38,728 nt of DNA from JAGTJU01 sp038257535. GTDB taxonomy: Bacteria; Myxococcota_A; Polyangia; Fen-1088. The stretch covers positions 1 through 38,728 of the forward strand of contig JBBSJE010000031.1 of assembly GCA_038257535.1 (NCBI GenBank), read 5' to 3'. The position numbers and the translations under genes are program-made. The notes under the pieces were generated by a model. It did not search any database, was not told the origin of the DNA, and worked only from the letters and a program-made list of their open reading frames with translations. Position 1 is the stretch's first letter. Each line of letters begins with the position of its first letter. Of this stretch, positions 1 through 7,324 are shown in pieces.

Positions 1-837
1 CAAACGAACCCGGCGCACGCCCCCGGGCGCTGGTGTGGGCGGCTCCAACGTGCGCGGCGGTTGGTCGCCTGCCGCCAACCCGCCAAAGTGCTTTAGAACC
101 AACACGCGCGCCTCGGCTTCCGTGGAAGCGCCCGCAATCACCAGGGTTGCGTTGTTGGGCACAAAATTTTGATCGTAGAACGCTTGGCAATCGGCCAGCG
201 TTAAACGTCGCAAGTCTGCAGCGGTCCCCGCACCGCCATTTTCATACGCGTGAGTCTCCAGCATCTGTGTGCGCAGCAGATCAACGGCTTTGCCCACGGC
301 GTTTTGTTCCACCTGCCGTTGCCGAGACGCCAAAGCCGACTGCTTGACAGCAACCAAAGTGTCATCAAACAACTTGAGCCCCCGCATGCGATCGGCCTCC
401 AGCGCCAACACGAAATCGAGATAGGGGGAGGGGACAGTGTTGTGAAAGCTGGTGAGATCTTCATCCCCTGCCGAGCTGGCGCGGCCCCCCACCCGCCCTA
501 TCAACCGGCTGTGCACGCCGGGAGGCACGTTTTGTGAGCCGCGAAACATCATCTCGCGTATCACCCTGGCTATGCCATGTTGACCCGGTTTTTCGTCTCG
601 CGATCCAACGTGGTAGACAATCTGCACACTGACCAAGGGTGCCCCTTGTCGAGCCGCAAACACCACCTTCAGTCCATTGTCCAAAGTCCAAGTTTCCAGG
701 GCCAAAGCCTTGGGTGCGGCTTGTGCGGGGCCCGCGAGCAGACCGAGCAGACCGAGACAGATGGCCACGATCAGCAGCGCGAGCGCTGGCCAACAACAGC
801 GGCCGCCAAGTCGGCCTCGGGGTTTGCGTACGAGCAT
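1..837 (-). CDS. M16-peptidase-like secreted protein, zinc site degenerate (3' end outside window)
   Basis: The leftward frame is open from the ATG at 835-837 to the window edge, giving 279 residues of a longer protein. A basic N-terminus and a hydrophobic stretch ending GLLAGPAQA look like a signal peptide or anchor. The pattern LDNGLKVVF, VYHVGSRDEKPG, MMFRGSQNVPPG, LALEADRM and FYDQNFVPNNATLVIAG is the N-terminal half of an M16B (pitrilysin/processing-peptidase) domain. Where active members have HxxEH, this protein reads RVIRE (553-567), and the downstream zinc-ligand helix reads AVKQSALASRQ without the expected Glu. The family often works as an active/inactive pair, so this is probably the non-catalytic partner. 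An active partner would be expected beyond the left edge. The start lies only 2 bp from the start of the divergent MFS gene. Confidence 0.8.
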   Translation of the reverse strand, partial: MLVRKPRGRLGGRCCWPALALLIVAICLGLLGLLAGPAQAAPKALALETWTLDNGLKVVFAARQGAPLVSVQIVYHVGSRDEKPGQHGIARVIREMMFRGSQNVPPGVHSRLIGRVGGRASSAGDEDLTSFHNTVPSPYLDFVLALEADRMRGLKLFDDTLVAVKQSALASRQRQVEQNAVGKAVDLLRTQMLETHAYENGGAGTAADLRRLTLADCQAFYDQNFVPNNATLVIAGASTEAEARVLVLKHFGGLAAGDQPPRTLEPPTPAPGGVRRVRL

Positions 838-839
838 GA

Positions 840-2186
840 ATGGCCAACTATGACATACGAAAGGCAACCAGAAAGGTGAACGCCAACGCCGAACCCGGCG
901 CCCCCGTGGCGACCCAAGGCGGTGTGGGCGTGCGGGCGGAGGGCGCGCCGCCGCACTGGCGCCGTTCACTGGCCCTGCTGTGGGTTGGGCAGGTGGTATC
1001 GCATCTGGGCGACGCGCTTTTCCTCACCGCCATCGTGTTCATCGCCATCGATGTTACAGGGTCGAAAAGCGCGGCGGGCATGCTGTCGGGGCTCAAATAT
1101 GCGCCCGCGATTGTGTTTGGTTTGTTCGCGGGCGCGTTGGTTGACCGCTACGATCGGCGCCGCGTGATGATCTGGGCGGACGTGCTGAGGGCCGCGTCGG
1201 TGGGCGTGATCCCTTTGCTTTACAGCACGAAGCTGCTCAATGGTGTGAGCTTGGGCGTGTCCGTTTTCATGCTGGCGATTGGGGCCACGCTGTTCAATCC
1301 CGCCATCAAGGCGATGGTGCCGCAGTTTACGCCCGCTCAACATCTAACCCGCGCCATTTCGGCGTTTCAGGTGGCCGAATACGCGGCGTTTGTTTTGGGC
1401 CCCTACTTCGCATCATTGATCGCGCCTCGTCTTGGCAACGTGCATTTGCTGACCGTGGACGCCGCCACGTTCATTTTCTCGGCCGTCTGCGTGGCCGCAT
1501 TGCCAGCGATGGCGCTGCGGCGTCACCCCGACGAGTCGGCACCTTACGCCAACGACGCGCAGTCCTCAGGACTACCCTGGCGTCGGGTCATGCGGGATGC
1601 ATTTGCCGGGGCCGTCAAAGTCACCCGCATAGCCCCCCTTGGTGCTTTGGTGTTGGTGGGAACGCTCAACAACGTTGTGATCATGGGTCTGGCCCACGTG
1701 GGCGTGCCGGTGCTGATTTACGAAACGCTGCAGTTGGATCTGGCCGCCTACGGCAGCACGCTGAAGTATTTCTTCTTGGGCATGGCCAGTGGAAGTTTGC
1801 TGTTTTGGTCCTTGGGACGCCGCTTGCCCAAGGGGCCCACCATCTTGGTGGGCATCATTCTGGATGGGTTAACGTTTGTGCCCTTTGCGTTTTGCGAGAG
1901 CCTTGCGCAGGTGCAAACCGCACAATTTTTCCACGGCCTTGTGATCCCGATGATCATCATCCCCCGCACGGTGTTGGTGCAACGAATGGTGCCCCAACAT
2001 CTACATGGCCGCGCGTTCGCGTTGGTGAACGTCACGGTGTTTGGCATGACGGCGCTGTCAAACCCTATGGTCGGATTTCTGACTGAATGGTTTGCGCCGC
2101 GCACACTATTTTTGTGGTTGGGCCTGTTGGGCGCTTTGCCGGGCTTCTTTGGGTTTCTGCTCACAGGTTTGCGGAGGGCGCGTTGA
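840..2186 (+). CDS. MFS transporter (MFS_3 / EntS-like exporter)
   Basis: A 448-residue polytopic inner-membrane protein, typical in length for a 12-helix major facilitator. After about 40 polar residues come alternating hydrophobic helices. The loop GALVDRYDRRRVMIWADVLR is the classic MFS motif A between helices 2 and 3, and the overall pattern resembles the MFS_3/EntS group of exporters. The substrate cannot be told from sequence. The ATG at 840 gives a long hydrophilic leader without a clear ribosome site, so a later GTG is possible. Its TGA overlaps the TTG start of the following rRNA methyltransferase, which implies co-translation although the two functions look unrelated. Confidence 0.85.
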   Translation: MANYDIRKATRKVNANAEPGAPVATQGGVGVRAEGAPPHWRRSLALLWVGQVVSHLGDALFLTAIVFIAIDVTGSKSAAGMLSGLKYAPAIVFGLFAGALVDRYDRRRVMIWADVLRAASVGVIPLLYSTKLLNGVSLGVSVFMLAIGATLFNPAIKAMVPQFTPAQHLTRAISAFQVAEYAAFVLGPYFASLIAPRLGNVHLLTVDAATFIFSAVCVAALPAMALRRHPDESAPYANDAQSSGLPWRRVMRDAFAGAVKVTRIAPLGALVLVGTLNNVVIMGLAHVGVPVLIYETLQLDLAAYGSTLKYFFLGMASGSLLFWSLGRRLPKGPTILVGIILDGLTFVPFAFCESLAQVQTAQFFHGLVIPMIIIPRTVLVQRMVPQHLHGRAFALVNVTVFGMTALSNPMVGFLTEWFAPRTLFLWLGLLGALPGFFGFLLTGLRRAR

Positions 2187-3562
2187 CGGACAAGCCTTTA
2201 CCGCAGACGCTTCGCGCGGGCATGCACTTGGACGTGACCTGTGAGCGGCTCAACGCTGCGGGCTTTGGCGTGGCCCCGGTTGGCGCCTTCGACGTGCAGG
2301 TGGCGCAAGCGTTGCCCACAGCGCGGCTGCGCGTGTGTGTGGATCATGTGTCGCCCCATCACAGGCCGGATCAGCGGCCACAGGCTTGGGCGCATGTCGT
2401 GCAAATCACGCAAGCAAGCCGTCATGAACAGGCCCCGTTCTGCCCCGCGTTTGGCGCGTGCGGTGGTTGCACGTGGCAGCATCTGGCTTACGAGCAGCAG
2501 CTGCATTGGAAGCGGGAGCTCGTGGCGGAAGCCCTGCGGCCGGCAAATCTGCCGCAACTTGTGGCGGCCTGTGAAGCGTCGCCGGTGGTGCGGGGGTATC
2601 GCAACCAAGCCAAGTATGTGGTGCAAGCCTTGCCCGCGGGCCTGCGCCTGGGTGGCTATGCGCCGAGGAGCCATCGCGTGGTTGACCTCGTTGAATGCAT
2701 GTTGGTAGAGCCAGCCATCGCGACAAACGTTTCAAGCCTGCAAAGCCTGCTGTTGCCCGTGGGGCAAGACCTGCGGCACATTGTGATTCGAGCCAACCAT
2801 CAACAACAGACGCTCGTGACTTTGGTTTTCGGCAGCCATGCTAAGGCGCGATCGCCAGCGGCCCAAGCTTGTGCGCAGCAAATTTTGCAAGCGTGCCTGG
2901 GCACCGTGGGCGTGGTGGCCAACGTGAACGAATCGCCAGGCGATGTGATCTTTGGCGATCACGAATTCGCTCTGGCCGGCGAGGCGTTCATAGGCGATGT
3001 CATCCTTGGCGCCCGCGTGCGCCTGTCACCACGCGCGTTCTTCCAGGTGAACCGCCACGTGGCAGCGTTGGCTTACGCGCAGATTGCCGCGTTTGCCTCC
3101 ACGCTGGGTGCCGTGCAACATCTTTGGGATGCGTATGCGGGTGTTGGCACCATCGCGCGGGTGCTGTGTCGCACGATCCCAGACTTGCAAACCGCTTTGT
3201 GTGTTGAAATTCGCTCGTCGGCGGTGGCCGACGCCAAGGCCGCCGTGGCTGACACCACGGAGGACGAGGCGCGCCTGCGATTTGTGGCGGCCGATGCGGC
3301 GGTGGGCATCGACCCCAGCGGTCCACAGCCCGATCTTGTGGTGTTGAACCCACCGCGCGCGGGCTGCCATGCTTCGGTGTTGTCGCAGGTCGCGGCCGCC
3401 GGGCCCAAAGGGGTGGCGTACCTCAGTTGCAACCCCGTCACCTTGGCCCGAGATCTCGTGCGCTTGGCAGAGCTGGGCTTCGCCGTAAAACACGTACAAC
3501 CGTTCGACATGTTGCCCCACACGCCGCATGTAGAAACGCTGGCGCTGTTGGTGCCAGGCTAA
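2183..3562 (+). CDS. rlmD: 23S rRNA (uracil-5-)-methyltransferase, RlmD/RumA type
   Basis: TrmA/RumA family enzyme that uses SAM to make 5-methyluridine in RNA. The start is the TTG at 2183, overlapping the MFS stop as TTGA and preceded by GGAGG at 2173-2177; this gives 459 residues. A TRAM-like N-terminal stretch is followed by an iron-sulfur motif CPAFGACGGC, with a fourth Cys likely in LVECMLVEP. The methyltransferase domain has FQVN, the SAM loop DAYAGVGT, the NPPRAG motif, and the catalytic-Cys strand AYLSCNPVTLARDL near the C-terminus. The Fe-S cysteines favour the RlmC/RlmD/RlmCD group over TrmA. The exact uridine cannot be assigned. It is convergent with the SpoU gene, 12 bp away. Confidence 0.88.
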   Translation: MTDKPLPQTLRAGMHLDVTCERLNAAGFGVAPVGAFDVQVAQALPTARLRVCVDHVSPHHRPDQRPQAWAHVVQITQASRHEQAPFCPAFGACGGCTWQHLAYEQQLHWKRELVAEALRPANLPQLVAACEASPVVRGYRNQAKYVVQALPAGLRLGGYAPRSHRVVDLVECMLVEPAIATNVSSLQSLLLPVGQDLRHIVIRANHQQQTLVTLVFGSHAKARSPAAQACAQQILQACLGTVGVVANVNESPGDVIFGDHEFALAGEAFIGDVILGARVRLSPRAFFQVNRHVAALAYAQIAAFASTLGAVQHLWDAYAGVGTIARVLCRTIPDLQTALCVEIRSSAVADAKAAVADTTEDEARLRFVAADAAVGIDPSGPQPDLVVLNPPRAGCHASVLSQVAAAGPKGVAYLSCNPVTLARDLVRLAELGFAVKHVQPFDMLPHTPHVETLALLVPG

Positions 3563-3574
3563 CTTTCGTGCCGC

Positions 3575-4093
3575 CTAGCGTGCCGCGGGCGCGTAGTGTC
3601 GGCGCGTCCACTCGGCCATGGCGATGCCGGCGGCAACCGTGATCGGAAACGAATTGTTGATGCCGAACATCGGGATCGCCACCACATGGTCCGACTGCGC
3701 CAGCAGCTCAGCAGAAATGCCTTCGTTTTCACTGCCGAACACCAAAATGCTGGCCTCGGGAATGGTGGCGTTCCACAGATCCGCTTGCCCCGCTTCGCGT
3801 TCAAACGCCACCAAGGGCAGCCCGTGCTGCTTGGCCCACGCCACCAACGCATCCTCATCGGGCAGGTACACCAGGTTTTCGTAGCGGTCCATGCCCATCG
3901 CGGCCTTCTTGTAAAACGGCTCGTCGCCCACAAGTAAGATCTCTTGCGCCAAGAATGAATGCGCCACGCGAATGATCGCGCCCACGTTAAAGGGGTTTTT
4001 GGATCGCATAACAGCCACGCGCAGCGGCCGCCGGATCATGTCCAGACTCTTTCGGATCTCATCCACCGGCAAATCGAAGGGGGCCACTTTCAC
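3575..4093 (-). CDS. SpoU/TrmH-family RNA 2'-O-methyltransferase
   Basis: A 172-residue SPOUT-fold methyltransferase. The three SpoU motifs are visible: motif 1 NPFNVGAIIRVA, motif 2 ILVFGSENEGIS, and motif 3 IPMFGINNSFPITVAAGIAM, which forms the trefoil knot that binds SAM. There is no extra N- or C-terminal RNA-binding domain, so it resembles short TrmH-like enzymes, but the target nucleotide (tRNA or rRNA) is not determinable. Motif 3 has a FGINNSFPIT variant of the usual SLNVSVA pattern. The start is the GTG at 4091-4093 with AGGG just upstream. Together with the convergent RlmD gene this corner holds two RNA-modification enzymes. Confidence 0.85.
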   Translation of the reverse strand: MKVAPFDLPVDEIRKSLDMIRRPLRVAVMRSKNPFNVGAIIRVAHSFLAQEILLVGDEPFYKKAAMGMDRYENLVYLPDEDALVAWAKQHGLPLVAFEREAGQADLWNATIPEASILVFGSENEGISAELLAQSDHVVAIPMFGINNSFPITVAAGIAMAEWTRRHYAPAAR

Positions 4094-4182
4094 GCCCTGC
4101 GGTTATACCAGAAGCCGCTTCCCAGAAAACCACGCGCCGGGCCGCAGCTTGACGATGGCGCTCAGGTGCTTCTGTTTAACGT

Positions 4183-4677
4183 ATGACGCTCCCAACGCAA
4201 ACGCCGTCAGCTCCAGCGCAGGGTCACAAACCCATTCGCCTGGACATTGCCGGGGCGAATCTGATGATTGCGGGCACGTTTTCGCAGTGGGTGCCGCTTG
4301 TAATGGAGGGCCTTCGCGAAGATCGCGCGGTGCAGCTGCTTGTGGACATCACCAGCTCCAAGGCCGGATCCGAAACCGCGGCGGCCAACACCAACGGGCT
4401 ATTGTTCGCCTTCGCGGGCAGCGACGTCAAACGCAGCGCCCAAGGCCACCGTGTGCGGGGCACCTTAAGCTACGGCACCAAAACCGCGGCCTCCGAGCTT
4501 CTGCTGCAAACGCCCTCGGCGCACACACCGTTTGCGGTCTTGTCATTCGACATTCCTGTTGGTTTTGAGGGCGTTTGGGACAACATGGCCAGACAAGCGC
4601 ATCAAAAAGCCGCCGAAGGCCAAACCGAGTTTCGTGCTTGGGGTTGGCTGCGCCCCCCCGTGGTGGCAGCGGCATAG
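4183..4677 (+). CDS. Hypothetical protein, weak YceI-like pattern
   Basis: A 164-residue protein without a signal peptide or membrane helix. I do not firmly recognise it. The order of predicted strands (RLDIAGANLMIAGTFSQW, VQLLVDITSSKAGSE, LLFAFAGSDVKR, GHRVRGTLSYGTKTAASELLL) resembles the lipid-binding YceI lipocalin-like barrel, in which a strand ending VRGTLTLHGVT is typical. That is pattern similarity by eye only. It ends with a Trp-rich tail (EFRAWGWLRPP). The ATG at 4183 has no strong ribosome site. It stands alone, convergent with the zinc-ribbon gene 9 bp downstream, so context gives no function. Confidence 0.6.
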   Translation: MTLPTQTPSAPAQGHKPIRLDIAGANLMIAGTFSQWVPLVMEGLREDRAVQLLVDITSSKAGSETAAANTNGLLFAFAGSDVKRSAQGHRVRGTLSYGTKTAASELLLQTPSAHTPFAVLSFDIPVGFEGVWDNMARQAHQKAAEGQTEFRAWGWLRPPVVAAA

Positions 4678-4686
4678 CCCCCGAGG

Positions 4687-5148
4687 CTATTTTCGAAACA
4701 TCAGGGCGGCCACGATGCCCACGAACAACGAACACAGAAGCACCAACCAAAACGCTATGCTTCGCGTGAAAGGGGCCGGCGGTTTGGTTGCGGGCACCCC
4801 CAACAGTGCGGTGGCCATCGCCAGAACACGCTTCTGCATTTGCTGGGCGACCCCGTCGTTGGGATTTTCGTCCAAGCGTTCACGATAACGGCGTCCCGCG
4901 GCGGGCAGCAGGCCTGCCACGGAGCAGTGTTTCAAGAACGCGTCGTGGGCGGCCGTAGAATCCCAGGCTTGCGTAACGGAAAGCCATAGCGCTTCCGCAT
5001 GGGGGTCAAGCGGCACCACCATGGGCGCTTGATCGGGGTTCCACAAGGCAAAAACCAACCCGCAGCGCACACAGGCGTCCTGCGCGGCGTTGGCTTTTTT
5101 GTGGCTGCATTTCGGGCAACGGTCTAAAGCGGCGACGCTCACCTTCAT
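4687..5148 (-). CDS. Zinc-ribbon protein with C-terminal membrane anchor
   Basis: About 153 residues. An N-terminal zinc ribbon (CPKC ... CVRCGLVF) is followed by a helical, TPR-length middle segment (residues about 50-110, ALWLSVTQAW, RYRERLDENPND) and one C-terminal transmembrane helix (IAFWLVLLCSLFVGIVAAL) ending FRK, so it looks tail-anchored with the ribbon in the cytoplasm. The ATG at 5148 touches GGGAG directly. The GTG at 5140-5142 sits 6 nt after that GGGAG and may be the true start, which would remove two residues. It follows the M50 protease gene by 55 bp in the same direction and is the last gene of the chaperone cluster. Function unknown; an accessory role for the protease or chaperones is an inference from position. 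Confidence 0.75.
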   Translation of the reverse strand: MKVSVAALDRCPKCSHKKANAAQDACVRCGLVFALWNPDQAPMVVPLDPHAEALWLSVTQAWDSTAAHDAFLKHCSVAGLLPAAGRRYRERLDENPNDGVAQQMQKRVLAMATALLGVPATKPPAPFTRSIAFWLVLLCSLFVGIVAALMFRK

Positions 5149-5203
5149 CTCCCGGGGCGCATCATGTCGCAGATCATCGGCACCCGCGGGGCAAACCTAA
5201 AAA

Positions 5204-6205
5204 TCAAGGGGCGGCGGGTGCGCTGGTGCCGGGCGGCGCGCCCAAGGAAAGGCTTAACGGCACCGGCATAAAAATCGCCACGAACGCCAACACCACCACC
5301 ACAAACAAAAGCCGTCGCCCCGGGCCCAAGGGCTCTTGATCCACCGGGGGATGTTCCTCGCCCCCCCCAAAGCGGCGCAAAAGTCGCACGATCGCGAACC
5401 AAATCAGCCACGGCATGCACGCCTGCGTTGCCACCATCCAGGCTGACATGGGCTCGCCCGGCGCCATCAGCGGCGCACGTCCCGTGCGCGTCGCTTGATC
5501 GACCAGCACGTAAGTGAACACAAAAACAACCGCAGCCAAAACCAGCAGCAGCTTGTGTAATTTGGCTGCAACGCTGGAGTAGCCGTTGCCAAACCGCGCC
5601 ACCATCACGTGGCCGCCATCAAGCTGTCCAAACGGAAGCAGGTTCAGCATTGTGACCAAAAGCCCTGCCCAGCCCGCAAACGCGGTGGGATGCAAATTCA
5701 CGTCGTGGATGCCATCGGGAAGCCACTGTCCCGTCACCACGAATTTAAGCCCTAGATACAGCAGCGAATTGCCTTCTTGCAGCCCCATCGGGTTCATGGG
5801 CACCACCGGAGATCTGGACAAGCCGTAGATCAAAACGGGGATGGCCACAACCAAACCTGCCAAAGGCCCAGAAGCCCCAATGTCGATGAGTTTGCGGCGA
5901 TCTGTTGGGGCGCCCGGCATCTTGATCACGGCTCCCATCGTGCCAAACAAGGCGATTCCAGGCGGCAAAGGAATAAAATATGGCAGCGAAGCAGGCACAC
6001 CGTGCAACCGCGCGGCGATGTAGTGGCCAAACTCGTGAAACAACAGAATGCCCAGCAAGGGCACCGAAAACGGAAGCCCGTCGGCGATGGGCGCGATGGC
6101 CCCGTTGGCATGCAGCGGAATGGCGCCGGCCGCTGTGGTGGTGATGACTGTCGCGAAAAACAAGGCAGCGTTCAGCAATCCCGTAGGCCACTTAGGTGCA
6201 GTCAC
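5204..6205 (-). CDS. M50-family (site-2 protease-like) membrane metallopeptidase
   Basis: A 333-residue polytopic membrane protein. The zinc motif HEFGH is at residues 57-61 within a hydrophobic helix, and the third ligand region is LNLLPFGQLDGG, typical of M50 proteases; GASGPLAGLVVAIPV is another conserved family segment. About six to seven membrane helices are predictable, with no PDZ domain, which is the compact site-2 protease-like layout. The GTG start (6203-6205) overlaps the dnaJ stop as GTGA, so translation is likely coupled to dnaJ. Intramembrane proteolysis of a membrane or signalling protein is the expected activity; the substrate is unknown. The placement directly behind dnaK-dnaJ suggests a proteostasis or envelope-stress role. 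Confidence 0.87.
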   Translation of the reverse strand: MTAPKWPTGLLNAALFFATVITTTAAGAIPLHANGAIAPIADGLPFSVPLLGILLFHEFGHYIAARLHGVPASLPYFIPLPPGIALFGTMGAVIKMPGAPTDRRKLIDIGASGPLAGLVVAIPVLIYGLSRSPVVPMNPMGLQEGNSLLYLGLKFVVTGQWLPDGIHDVNLHPTAFAGWAGLLVTMLNLLPFGQLDGGHVMVARFGNGYSSVAAKLHKLLLVLAAVVFVFTYVLVDQATRTGRAPLMAPGEPMSAWMVATQACMPWLIWFAIVRLLRRFGGGEEHPPVDQEPLGPGRRLLFVVVVLAFVAIFMPVPLSLSLGAPPGTSAPAAP

Positions 6206-7305
6206 GAACCGCTCCCTCGCTGTTTAAGCGTTTGCACAAACGCGTGGAGCTTGGGATGAGACGCGTCGGGCAGCTGTTCCCGCAATTGCTCGAACAAGCT
6301 GCGCGCGTCGTCGCCAAGGTTCACAGGGGTTTCCACCACCGCACGCACGTGCACGTCGCCTGCGGGCCCGCCCTGACGGCTCAGGCCGCGGCCACGGATG
6401 CGAAACGTAGCGCCCGATTGGGTGCCCGGTGGCACTTTCATGCGCACGCTGCCTTCAAGCAAGGGCACTTCGATTTCGGCGCCCAGCGCGGCGTCAACAA
6501 ATCGAAGCGGCACTTCACAAACCACAGTGCCGTCTTCTTCTCGGAAAAACGCGTGGGGTTTGATGCGCACGAACACGTGCAGATCTCCCGCAGCCCCGCC
6601 GCGATGGCCAGGCGCGCCCTGCCCTGCGATGCGCTGAACGCTGCCGTCTAAGGCGCCCGGGGCGATGCGCACGTCGTAGGCCCGTTCTTTGTCCACCAGC
6701 CCACCGCCCAAACACGTTCGGCAACGCACTTTCGGGATCTCCCCCGCACCACCGCATGCGGTGCAAGGGCGCTTGATCGAAAACAAGCCCCCCTTCGGCC
6801 GGATGCTGCCTTGGCCGTCACACTTTTCACAGCGCAGCAGCCCGGCCACGCCGCCTTCGGCGCCGGTGCCTGCGCAATCGGCGCAATCTTCGGCGCGTTC
6901 AAACTGAATGGTTTTCACACAGCCCAAGGCCGCTTCTTCAAAGCTGAGTTCCAAGGTGTAACGAAGGTCTTGGCCCGCCTTCTTCTTGCGATCAAGACCA
7001 AACAGGTCGCCCAAGATGGCGTCGAAAAAATCTGTGGCTGCGGAAAGGTCGGCACCCGGGCCAAACGGCAGATCGGCGGTGGTTTGGCCGAACCTATCAA
7101 AGTGGGCGCGGCGGTCTGGATCCGACAACACCGCATAAGCTTCCGAGATCTCTTTGAACCGCTCTTCGGCTTGCTGGTCACCGGGGTTGCGATCAGGATG
7201 AAACCGCATCGCCAGTTTGCGGTAAGCCGCCTTCACCTCGGGATCCGAGGCTTGGCGTTCGACTCCTAGGAGCTGATAGTAGTCGCGTCGGGTGGGCGCA
7301 GGCAT
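6202..7305 (-). CDS. dnaJ: Chaperone DnaJ (Hsp40)
   Basis: The co-chaperone that stimulates DnaK ATPase and delivers substrates. It begins with a J domain (DYYQLLGVERQASDPEV, HPD at residues 36-38), then a shortened Gly/Phe linker (FGQTTADLPFGPGADL), then a zinc domain with four CxxCxGxG-type repeats (CADCAGTG, CEKCDGQG, CTACGGAG, CRTCLGGG), and two beta-rich C-terminal substrate-binding domains. The short G/F segment is less glycine-rich than in E. coli DnaJ. The ATG at 7303-7305 is chosen because it gives the normal MPAPTRRDYY start; an upstream in-frame TTG at 7341 would overlap dnaK. It follows dnaK by 19 bp, and its TGA overlaps the M50 protease start. Confidence 0.95.
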   Translation of the reverse strand: MPAPTRRDYYQLLGVERQASDPEVKAAYRKLAMRFHPDRNPGDQQAEERFKEISEAYAVLSDPDRRAHFDRFGQTTADLPFGPGADLSAATDFFDAILGDLFGLDRKKKAGQDLRYTLELSFEEAALGCVKTIQFERAEDCADCAGTGAEGGVAGLLRCEKCDGQGSIRPKGGLFSIKRPCTACGGAGEIPKVRCRTCLGGGLVDKERAYDVRIAPGALDGSVQRIAGQGAPGHRGGAAGDLHVFVRIKPHAFFREEDGTVVCEVPLRFVDAALGAEIEVPLLEGSVRMKVPPGTQSGATFRIRGRGLSRQGGPAGDVHVRAVVETPVNLGDDARSLFEQLREQLPDASHPKLHAFVQTLKQRGSGS

Positions 7306-7324
7306 AACGAAAAGCTTTGCGACG

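Noticed and set aside
461..847. A 128-codon leftward reading frame over the start of the window
   Set aside because: It is in a different frame from the M16-like protein, whose family motifs are continuous through the same DNA; the other frame is Arg/Thr-rich and unlike any protein.
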